From positions 62,001-126,000 of the forward strand of contig JBEKGJ010000003.1 of assembly GCA_050012855.1 (NCBI GenBank): a stretch of DNA of 64,000 nt. The letters run 5' to 3'. The position numbers were made by a program, and so were the translations under genes. Each line of letters opens with the position of its first letter. Within the stretch, counting starts at the first letter, position 1. Shown here piece after piece: positions 22,436-29,939 of the stretch. The stretch comes from JAJXZJ01 sp050012855 (GTDB lineage: Bacteria; Verrucomicrobiota; Verrucomicrobiia; Limisphaerales; J093). The notes beneath the pieces were generated by a model. The model saw only the letters and a list, made by a program, of their open reading frames with translations, had not been told where the DNA came from and did not search any database.

Positions 22436-23920
22436 ATGAATTCTGCACTGAACCCGCCCGCCCGACAGCGACCTTCACTGCTCCGCAACTGGCTGAGCCT
22501 GGCGGGGCTGGTCATCGTGGTCGGCAGCATCTTTTCGTTCCTGCTGCTGTTCCTGATGGACGTCATGGCGCACAGCGCCAACCCTTACGTCGGCCTCCTG
22601 ACGTTCGTGGTGGCGCCCGCGTTCATGATCCTGGGGTTGCTGGTCACTGCCGTGGGCGCATGGCGCGAGCGGCGCAAGCTCGGGCAGGCCGGCGGTCTGT
22701 TGCCCAGCATCGTCGTGGACCTTACCCGTCCGCGCGACCGGCGGATCCTGGGCTATTTCATTGCCGGCAGCCTGGTCTTCCTGCTCGTGTCGGCGTTGGG
22801 GAGCTATCACACTTACCACTTCTCCGAGTCGGTTGAGTTTTGCGGGCGAACCTGCCACAAGGTGATGCAGCCGGAACTGGTGACCTACGAGCACGGTTCC
22901 CATGCCCGTGTCTCTTGCGTGGACTGTCACATCGGCAAGGGCGCGACGTGGTTCGTCCGTTCCAAACTTTCCGGCACCTACCAGTTGTATGCGACCACGT
23001 TCAACAAGTATCCGCGGCCGGTGCCCACACCGATCAATAATCTGCGGCCGGCCCAGGAAACCTGCGAACAATGTCACTGGCCGCAGAAATTCGTCGGCAA
23101 CCTCGAGCACACCTACACCTACTTTCTGGCCAACGAAACCAATTCCCCCTTCACGCTCAGCCTGCTGATCAAAGTCGGTGGCGGCGATCCCACCCACGGA
23201 CCCACGGACGGCATCCACTGGCACATGAATGTGGGCAAGGTCGTCGAGTATGTCGCCACCGACAAGTCGCGGCAAAAAATCCCCTGGGTGCGCTTCACGG
23301 ACGAACAGGGCGTGGTTTCGGTGTTTCATACCAAGAGTTACACGAACCCGCCCCCGGCGTCAGAGATCCGGCGGATGGACTGCATGGACTGCCACAACCG
23401 GCCGGCGCACAAATACAAAACGCCGGACGATGCGGTGAACCTCGCCATGAGTCTGCCCGGTCAGATTGACGCAACCCTCCCGTGGATCAAAACCAACGCG
23501 GTGGACGTCCTGACCCGTCCCTACACCAACTCGATCCAGGCCTCCCAGGGCATCGCCACCACGCTGGCCGAGCGGTATCCCGACCTGCGGAAGGATGCGC
23601 GGCTGCGGCAAACCATCACCGCCGTCCAGCAGATCTATCGCGACAATTTCTTCCCGGAGATGCGGGCCGACTGGAAGGTGTACCCGGACAACATCGGCCA
23701 CAAAAACTGGCCCGGCTGTTTCCGCTGCCACGATGGCAAGCACATCGCGGAGGACGGCAAGCGCTCGATCAAGGCCAACAACTGCAATTCCTGCCACATC
23801 ATCCTCGCCCAGGGCACCGGCGATGAACTCCTGAAAATGACGCCCGGCGGCCAACCCTTCAAACATCCCGGAGGCGATTACGACAACACCTGCAACGAAT
23901 GTCACAGCGGCGGTCTTTGA
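22436..23920 (+). CDS. Seven-haem NapC/NirT-family cytochrome (ImcH-like)
   Basis: A 494-residue inner-membrane cytochrome. Three N-terminal helices (LSLAGLVIVVGSIFSFLLLF, then FVVAPAFMILGLLVTAVGAW, then ILGYFIAGSLVFLLVSALGS) precede a periplasmic domain with seven haem sites. The first is the CX3CH variant in EFCGRTCHKVMQPE, the NapC/NirT signature including the CHxVM methionine. Six CXXCH motifs follow: CVDCH, CEQCH, CMDCH, CFRCH, CNSCH and CNECH. Length, helix plan and haem number resemble Geobacter ImcH, a NapC/NirT-family quinol dehydrogenase needed for respiration of high-potential extracellular acceptors. The ImcH match is by recalled architecture and needs alignment. Confidence 0.8.
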   Translation: MNSALNPPARQRPSLLRNWLSLAGLVIVVGSIFSFLLLFLMDVMAHSANPYVGLLTFVVAPAFMILGLLVTAVGAWRERRKLGQAGGLLPSIVVDLTRPRDRRILGYFIAGSLVFLLVSALGSYHTYHFSESVEFCGRTCHKVMQPELVTYEHGSHARVSCVDCHIGKGATWFVRSKLSGTYQLYATTFNKYPRPVPTPINNLRPAQETCEQCHWPQKFVGNLEHTYTYFLANETNSPFTLSLLIKVGGGDPTHGPTDGIHWHMNVGKVVEYVATDKSRQKIPWVRFTDEQGVVSVFHTKSYTNPPPASEIRRMDCMDCHNRPAHKYKTPDDAVNLAMSLPGQIDATLPWIKTNAVDVLTRPYTNSIQASQGIATTLAERYPDLRKDARLRQTITAVQQIYRDNFFPEMRADWKVYPDNIGHKNWPGCFRCHDGKHIAEDGKRSIKANNCNSCHIILAQGTGDELLKMTPGGQPFKHPGGDYDNTCNECHSGGL

Positions 23921-23963
23921 GCCGGCGTGCCGCCGCGGGACCAGTACCCTCCGCCCGCTGGCC

Positions 23964-26099
23964 GTGGGAAAATGGCTGGCCGGACTGGGCGGCGCCCTGC
24001 TCCTCCTGACCGGCCTCGCGCAGGCGGCCGAGGCCATCCCCAATGCCGATTGCCTGGTCTGCCACGAGGACAAGACCCTCACCCAGACCAACGCCAACGG
24101 CACGGTCAAATTGCTGTTCGTGGAGGTCGCCCGCCTCGCCCGGTCCGTCCACCCGTCCAACGCCTGCGTCAACTGCCATGTGGATGTAACGTCGAAGCAC
24201 CCGGACGACAACGTGGCCCTCAAGCAACCGGTCTGCACCGGCTGCCATGACGCGCAGCCGAAGCACGAAGCCGCCGCCAGGGCCTACGCGGAGAGCATTC
24301 ATGGCGTCAGCCGGGAACACTGGGGCTCGCCCGCCGCCCGGTGTACCGATTGTCATGGTTCGCACGAAATCCTGGCGGTTACCAACCCGGCCTCGTCGGT
24401 TTACAAGCTTAACCTGCCGCTCACCTGCGCCAAGTGCCATAGCAACACCAACCTCAACCGCGAGTTCCAAATCCGCCGCCCCGACGCCGCCGCCCAATAC
24501 AACGACAGCATTCACGGCTACGCCCTGATGAAGCTCGGGCTGATTGTCGCCGCGTCATGCAACGACTGCCACGGCGTCCACAACATCCGGCGCAGTGTGG
24601 ACCATGACTCGCCGGTCAACCCCGCCAACGTCGCCAGGACCTGCGGCCAGTGCCACGTGAAGGTCGAGCAGATCTACAACCGGAGCGTGCATGGCCAACT
24701 CCTGGCCAAGGGCGACAAACGCGCCCCGGTCTGCACCGATTGTCACACGTCCCACCAGATCGAGAACGTGGAAAACGGCCAGATGAAAGTCCTCGCGGAC
24801 AAACGTTGCGGCCAATGCCACCAGGACCGCCTCGAACACTACCGCGACACCTACCACGGCAAGGCCATGGCCCTCGGCCGGCCGAATCAGGCAACCGACG
24901 TCGCCGCCTGTTACGACTGCCACGGTCACCACGACATCCTCCCGCCCTCCGATCCCGCGTCCCGGCTGTCGCCGCAAAACATCGTCCAGACCTGCCAGCA
25001 CTGCCACCCGAAGGCGAACGTCGGCTTCACCCAGTACAAGCCCCACGCCAACCCGCTGGACCGGCAGAACTACCCGGCCCTGCACGCCGTGTTCGTGCTC
25101 ATGACCGCCCTCCTCATCGGCGTCTTTGCCTTCTTCGGCGCCCACACCCTGCTCTGGCTCTTCCGGTCGGTTTTCCTCTACTGGACCGACTCCAAGAAGT
25201 TTCGCGAGGCCAAGATCCGGACCCGGGACGACGAGGAGTCGTTCTCCCGCTTCCAACCCTTCGACCGTTTTCTGCACTTCCTTGTGGTGACCAGCTTCCT
25301 GTTGCTGGTCATCACCGGCATGCCGTTGAAATTCTATTACACGGCCTGGGCGAAAGTGATGTTCAACGTCATGGGCGGGCCGCAAACCGCCCGCACCCTG
25401 CATCATTTCGGCGCCATCGTCACTTTCCTCTATTTTGGACTCCACCTGTTCAATCTGGCGGTGCGCTGCTGGCAACACCGCGGCGCCCTGCGCGACCCGG
25501 TCACCGGCCGCGTGCGTTTGCGCCGGATCGGGCAGGCGCTGTTCGGGCCGGACTCGATGATCCCGACCCTGCAGGACTGGCGGGACTTCATCGCCCACAA
25601 TCGCTGGTTCTTCGGCAAGGCGGAAAAGCCGCAGTTCGACCGCTGGACTTACTGGGAAAAATTCGATTACTTCGCCGTGTTCTGGGGCGTGTTCGCCATC
25701 GGGCTGTCGGGCCTGATCATGTGGTTCCCGGAGTTCTTCTCGCGGTTTATGCCGGGCTGGATCATCAACATCGCCCTGATCGTTCATTCGGACGAGGCGC
25801 TGCTGGCCGCCGGGTTCATCTTCACCATCCATTTCTTCAACACCCATTTCCGGCTGGAGAAATTCCCCATGGACACGGTCATCTTCTCCGGCCGCGTCTC
25901 GAAAACCGAGATGCTGCACGAGCGCAAGCGCTGGTTCGACCGGCTCAGCGCCGGCCGCCGCCTCGAGGAGCATCGCGTCAAGGATGAATGGCTGCGCTGG
26001 AAGGGCATCGCGCGCTCATTCGGCTACATCTTCTTCGGCCTGGGCGTGCTCCTGTTGCTCCTGATCATCTACGCCATGGGCACCCGCCTGATGCACTGA
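23964..26099 (+). CDS. Eleven-haem cytochrome c / cytochrome b fusion (CbcL-like)
   Basis: A 711-residue protein. After a signal peptide (LAGLGGALLLLTGLAQA) come eleven CXXCH motifs across residues about 30-350 (CLVCH, CVNCH, CTGCH, CTDCH, CAKCH, CNDCH, CGQCH, CTDCH, CGQCH, CYDCH, CQHCH). A helix at about 375 leads into a four- or five-helix cytochrome b domain of the FdnI/thiosulfate-reductase gamma type, with histidines in FDRFLHFL, TLHHFGAIVTFLYFGLH and FTIHFFNTHF. Geobacter CbcL has the same c-plus-b plan and oxidises menaquinol for low-potential acceptors. The only in-frame start near the signal peptide is GTG 23964. The next gene encodes a shorter paralogue. Confidence 0.85.
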   Translation: MGKWLAGLGGALLLLTGLAQAAEAIPNADCLVCHEDKTLTQTNANGTVKLLFVEVARLARSVHPSNACVNCHVDVTSKHPDDNVALKQPVCTGCHDAQPKHEAAARAYAESIHGVSREHWGSPAARCTDCHGSHEILAVTNPASSVYKLNLPLTCAKCHSNTNLNREFQIRRPDAAAQYNDSIHGYALMKLGLIVAASCNDCHGVHNIRRSVDHDSPVNPANVARTCGQCHVKVEQIYNRSVHGQLLAKGDKRAPVCTDCHTSHQIENVENGQMKVLADKRCGQCHQDRLEHYRDTYHGKAMALGRPNQATDVAACYDCHGHHDILPPSDPASRLSPQNIVQTCQHCHPKANVGFTQYKPHANPLDRQNYPALHAVFVLMTALLIGVFAFFGAHTLLWLFRSVFLYWTDSKKFREAKIRTRDDEESFSRFQPFDRFLHFLVVTSFLLLVITGMPLKFYYTAWAKVMFNVMGGPQTARTLHHFGAIVTFLYFGLHLFNLAVRCWQHRGALRDPVTGRVRLRRIGQALFGPDSMIPTLQDWRDFIAHNRWFFGKAEKPQFDRWTYWEKFDYFAVFWGVFAIGLSGLIMWFPEFFSRFMPGWIINIALIVHSDEALLAAGFIFTIHFFNTHFRLEKFPMDTVIFSGRVSKTEMLHERKRWFDRLSAGRRLEEHRVKDEWLRWKGIARSFGYIFFGLGVLLLLLIIYAMGTRLMH

Positions 26100-26104
26100 C
26101 CGCC

Positions 26105-27811
26105 ATGCGCCGCGTGCGGATCATGATTGGGGCCATGGTGGCCGGTGTGGGACTGACTTCCTCAGTGCTGGCCGCCGCCCCGGTAAGCAACGCGGACTGC
26201 CTCGATTGCCATGGGCAAAATGACCTGGCCAGGACCAATCGTGACGGCCGGGTCATCTCGCTCTTCGTGGATGCGGCCCGGTTGAAGGCCTCCGTCCACG
26301 CCACCAACCTGTGCGTCGCCTGCCACCGGGACCTCACCCCCCAGCACCCCGACGACAAGGTGCCCGCGAAGCCGGCCGATTGCGCTGGTTGTCATGGCCC
26401 GGCGGTGGACAGCTACGCTGCCAGCGTGCATGGGCTGGCCATGCAGAAGGGCGACCCGACCGCGCCCGGCTGCCTCGACTGTCACGGCAACCACGACATC
26501 CAACCGCACGCTTCGCCCGGCTCGCGCCTCTACTTCTCCAACCTCGGCCGGACCTGTGGCGAATGCCACCCCGCGGAAGCCCGGGACGTCGCCGAAAGCG
26601 TTCATGGCCGCGCCACCGCCAAAGGCGACCGGTTGGCCGCCACCTGCACCGACTGCTATGCGGAGCACCGCATCCACGGGCTTAAAAGCGATTCCACGCT
26701 GCAAATCTCCAGCGAGGTCTGCGGCAAATGTCACGCGTCGGAGCGCCTCGACACGCGCTACCGGCTGCCCACCAATCGGGTCAAAACGTTCTTCGAAAGC
26801 TACCACGGCCTCGCGGCGCAATACGGCGCCACCCGCGCCGCCAACTGCGCCAGTTGCCATGGCTTCCACCGGATCCTGCCGTCGTCCGACCCGCAGTCCT
26901 CCATCCACCCCAGTCACCTCGTTACGACCTGCGGCAAGTGCCATCCCGGCGCCAACACCAACTTCGCCCTCGGCCGCATCCACGTGGGTGGGAGTTCGGA
27001 CGGGAGCACGGGCGCGATCGTGAACCGCTGGGTCCGGCGCGTCTATCTTGCCCTCATTTTCGGTGTGGTCGGTTTCCTCGCCCTGCATAATCTGCTGGCC
27101 TGGCGAAAACACGCCCTCGCGGCGCTGCACTCGCCCCAGCGCACGGTCCTCCGCATGGACCGCGCGCAGCGCCTCCAGCACTTTTGCCTGTTGCTCAGTT
27201 TTTTCGTCCTCGCCTGGAGCGGCTTCGCTTTGAAGTATCCCGACTCCTGGTTCGCCTGGCTCTTCGGCGGCGATGAAACGATCCGCCGCTGGGTGCACCG
27301 GGTCGCTGGCGTGGTTTTGCTCGGCACGGGGGCGGTGCATCTCGTCTATGGGGTCGCGACGGCCAATGGCCGCCGCCTCCTGGCCGACCTCTGGCTGCGC
27401 GGCAGCGACCTCCGCGACCTGGTCGCCAACGGACGCTATCTGCTGAACCGCCGCCCCCGGCCGTCACGCTTCGGTCGCTTCGGCTACCCGGAGAAACTCG
27501 AGTACTGGGCCGTGGTTTGGGGCACGCTCATCATGGGAGCAACCGGACTCATGATCTGGTTCAAACTCGACGTGACCCGTTTCCTGCCGCGCTGGGCGAT
27601 CGAGGTGGCCACCACCGTGCATTACTATGAAGCCATCCTCGCCTGCCTGGCCATCGGCGTCTGGCACTTCTACCACGTGATTTTCGCCCCCGAGGTCTAT
27701 CCGCTCAACTGGGCGTGGTGGGATGGCCGGGCCCGGCCGCGCGACGCGGACGAACCGCCGGCGGAACCAACCGCCGCTCCGGCCAGCCCTCGGCCACCCG
27801 GCCAGCCGTAG
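26105..27811 (+). CDS. CbcL-like c/b fusion paralogue with one degenerate haem site
   Basis: A 568-residue paralogue of the upstream gene, five bases after it. Signal peptide: IMIGAMVAGVGLTSSVLA. Eight CXXCH motifs are present (CLDCH, CVACH, CAGCH, CLDCH, CGECH, CGKCH, CASCH, CGKCH). Between the fifth and sixth is CTDCY, where the haem-ligating histidine is Tyr185; the paralogue has CTDCH or CNDCH at matching positions. The C-terminal half is a cytochrome b domain (VHRVAGVVLLGTGAVHLVYG, VHYYEAILACLAIGVWHFYH). The tail is proline/alanine-rich. The protein appears to have lost a two-haem unit relative to its neighbour, giving the nine-site pattern of CbcL with one site damaged. Confidence 0.85.
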   Translation: MRRVRIMIGAMVAGVGLTSSVLAAAPVSNADCLDCHGQNDLARTNRDGRVISLFVDAARLKASVHATNLCVACHRDLTPQHPDDKVPAKPADCAGCHGPAVDSYAASVHGLAMQKGDPTAPGCLDCHGNHDIQPHASPGSRLYFSNLGRTCGECHPAEARDVAESVHGRATAKGDRLAATCTDCYAEHRIHGLKSDSTLQISSEVCGKCHASERLDTRYRLPTNRVKTFFESYHGLAAQYGATRAANCASCHGFHRILPSSDPQSSIHPSHLVTTCGKCHPGANTNFALGRIHVGGSSDGSTGAIVNRWVRRVYLALIFGVVGFLALHNLLAWRKHALAALHSPQRTVLRMDRAQRLQHFCLLLSFFVLAWSGFALKYPDSWFAWLFGGDETIRRWVHRVAGVVLLGTGAVHLVYGVATANGRRLLADLWLRGSDLRDLVANGRYLLNRRPRPSRFGRFGYPEKLEYWAVVWGTLIMGATGLMIWFKLDVTRFLPRWAIEVATTVHYYEAILACLAIGVWHFYHVIFAPEVYPLNWAWWDGRARPRDADEPPAEPTAAPASPRPPGQP

Positions 27812-27829
27812 CCGTTACTCTCCCTGTCT

Positions 27830-27858
27830 TGTCACCTCCGGTGCCGGAAGCGGTGACA
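27830..27858. terminator. Hairpin after the CbcL-like pair
   Basis: Outer stem TGTCACC / GGTGACA encloses an inner stem TCCGG / CCGGA. Only a weak T-run (TATTTG) follows, so termination is plausible, not certain. It begins about 20 bases after the stop codon of the second fusion gene. Confidence 0.45.
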
Positions 27859-27882
27859 CCTATTTGTCCTCCATTTGCCAAT

Positions 27883-27905
27883 ATCTGCAAGGTGATTGCC
27901 AAAAT
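27883..27905 (+). promoter_or_regulatory. Weaker match to the cytochrome leader palindrome
   Basis: ATCTGCAAGGTGATTGCCAA shares its ends with copy 1 at 15174 (ATCTGCAA...TTGGCAAA) and keeps an inverted repeat, GCAA/TTGC. The rest of the element found at copies 1 and 2 is not conserved here. It lies 140 bases before the nine-haem cytochrome gene. Confidence 0.35.
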
Positions 27906-28043
27906 CGGTGTGGTTGAAACGCGCCCGAGGACTAGGCTCACCATTGAACCGCAGGGGCTGCCTGTCAGCCCGGCGGCCGGAAGCCAGAGCGAAGTTACGA
28001 AGCCGCGAGCAGCCAGTAACAATTACCGATCAAAGCGAGGACC

Positions 28044-29726
28044 ATGACCATGAATCTGCACGAAGCAAGACGATGTTCCCGGCAAACCCTGAGCCTGCTG
28101 GCGGCCGGCGCGCTGGGCGCGCTGGGCGCCGCGTACGCCCAGAACACGAACCTCAGCACGAGTTCGATGTACAGCCCCGACCACACCGCGCCTGGAGGCC
28201 TGGACCCGCGCCCGGAGGTCACTTCCATCACCGCGACCAACGGGACGCTGACGGTGCAGTGGTCCGGGATTCAAGGGCCTTACCAAGTGCAGCAGACCCC
28301 CACCCTGGGCCCGGCCCAGTGGCAGAACGTCGGCCAGCCGACCATCACCAATCTCACGACCACGCTGCCCCTGAGCGGCGACCTTGGCATTCTCCGCGTG
28401 CAGGGCAGCGACCCGAATTACATCGGCGAAGTCGGCACCTGCCAGTTCTGCCACAAGTCCATCCATGTGACGTGGACCAACACCCTCCACGCGAATGCGC
28501 TCCAGGCGCTCAAGAACATTCATCAGGACACCAACGCCGCCTGTCTGCCCTGCCATACCGTCGGCTATGGGATGTTGAATGGTTACCACGACATGGCCAC
28601 GACGCCGAACCTGGCGAATGTTCAGTGTGAGAACTGTCACGGCCCGGCCGGCAACCACGTGGCCAATCCGCTGGATCCGTCCATCCGCCCCATCATCACC
28701 ATTTCGGCGGCCATCTGCGGCGGCTGCCACACCGGCGATCAACACCCGACCTACGACGAATGGAAGACTTCACCCCACGCCCAGTTCGTCCCGACCGTGG
28801 CCAGCAGCATCCTGAGCGGGGGCCCCGCGCGGATGCTCTCGTGCGGTCCCTGTCACTCCGGTTCCGTCCGCCTCGCCCTGCTCAACCAGTTGGACGATCC
28901 GACCACGCCCCTGCCCAGCTTGACCGATGCGGCGACCTTCCCGCAGACCTGCGTCGTCTGCCACGATCCGCACGTGAACCAACCCGGCGAAACGACGCAG
29001 CTCCGCAACCCGACCTACTCGCTGGACAACTTCTCCTACAACACCTCGGCGACCAACTCGTTTGCCGCGCAATACAACCCAAACATCCAAGTCTGCGGCC
29101 AGTGCCACAACCTGCGCGGCGCCCAATGGACCGACACCTCCCGTCCGCCCCACAATTCGCCGCAGTATAACATGCTCATCGGCAAGGGTGGTTACGACCT
29201 CGGCAATTCCATTATCGCCACGCATGGATTGGAGACGGAGGATCAGTGCGTGAGTTGCCACGTTTTCGCGGTGAGCGCCACCACGGTCAGCGCCAGCACT
29301 CCGAATTACACGGGACACACGTTCCTCCCGCGCTATGAGGCCTGCGTGTACTGCCACGGCTCGGCGGACGGCGCGGCGGCCTTCGTCGGTGCCACCCAGA
29401 CGCGCTTCACCAACAAGATCGCCGAGGTCACCGCGCTGCTCAACCAGTGGGCCACGAACAAGGCGCCCGCCGCCCTGCACAAGTACGGCCAGTACGCCTG
29501 GGAATACACCTCCGCCGGGGCCATCTCCAACCCCAACGGGGTCTCGAGTATCGTTGGCCCGAGCAGCTCGGATCAGACGAACCTCCCGCCCGCCATCCTC
29601 CAGGCGCGCTTCAACCTCTACATGGTCAACAACGACGGCAGCTTTGGCGTTCACAACGGCCTGTATGCGGAGCACCTGCTGAATGTTGCCAAGACCAACG
29701 TGACGGCTCTTCTCTCGGCGCCGTAA
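28044..29726 (+). CDS. Exported nine-haem cytochrome c with N-terminal beta domain
   Basis: A 560-residue protein. The N-terminus (SLLAAGALGALGAAYAQN) is a signal peptide with no lipobox. Residues about 50-125 form a small beta domain with GTLTVQWSGIQGPYQVQQTP, WQNVGQPTI and ILRVQGSDP, resembling the terminal domain seen in verrucomicrobial surface proteins such as those at 45956 and 47540. Nine CXXCH motifs follow (CQFCH, CLPCH, CENCH, CGGCH, CGPCH, CVVCH, CGQCH, CVSCH, CVYCH), loosely like cytochrome c554. No membrane anchor is seen, so it may be secreted or surface-bound; I infer it could be the outermost electron partner of the locus. A GAGG ribosome site precedes ATG 28044. Confidence 0.8.
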   Translation: MTMNLHEARRCSRQTLSLLAAGALGALGAAYAQNTNLSTSSMYSPDHTAPGGLDPRPEVTSITATNGTLTVQWSGIQGPYQVQQTPTLGPAQWQNVGQPTITNLTTTLPLSGDLGILRVQGSDPNYIGEVGTCQFCHKSIHVTWTNTLHANALQALKNIHQDTNAACLPCHTVGYGMLNGYHDMATTPNLANVQCENCHGPAGNHVANPLDPSIRPIITISAAICGGCHTGDQHPTYDEWKTSPHAQFVPTVASSILSGGPARMLSCGPCHSGSVRLALLNQLDDPTTPLPSLTDAATFPQTCVVCHDPHVNQPGETTQLRNPTYSLDNFSYNTSATNSFAAQYNPNIQVCGQCHNLRGAQWTDTSRPPHNSPQYNMLIGKGGYDLGNSIIATHGLETEDQCVSCHVFAVSATTVSASTPNYTGHTFLPRYEACVYCHGSADGAAAFVGATQTRFTNKIAEVTALLNQWATNKAPAALHKYGQYAWEYTSAGAISNPNGVSSIVGPSSSDQTNLPPAILQARFNLYMVNNDGSFGVHNGLYAEHLLNVAKTNVTALLSAP

Positions 29727-29806
29727 CCCCTTGGCTGCCCCCGACCGACGGTGCCGCCAGCCGCGGCCGGGCCTGGCCGAGTCCAATGGCTGACGAGAAC
29801 GCTCGT

Positions 29807-29838
29807 GCCCTAGTCGGAGGTTTTAGCCCCGACAGGGC
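29807..29838 (+). terminator. Hairpin after the nine-haem cytochrome
   Basis: GCCCTAGTCGG pairs with CCGACAGGGC (one bulged A) around a loop containing TTTT. It is followed by GTCTTGTTTATC, a modest T-rich tail. It lies 80 bases after the stop codon and probably marks the end of the electron-transfer block. It also looks like a repeat element, so function is uncertain. Confidence 0.4.
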
Positions 29839-29939
29839 GTCTTGTTTATCCGGACTGGCGGTGCGCACCCCGCCCGCCGCCGTGCGCCAGCACTTTTTTC
29901 TCGAAACCGCGGAATGGCTCCTCCACAATGCCGGCACCT

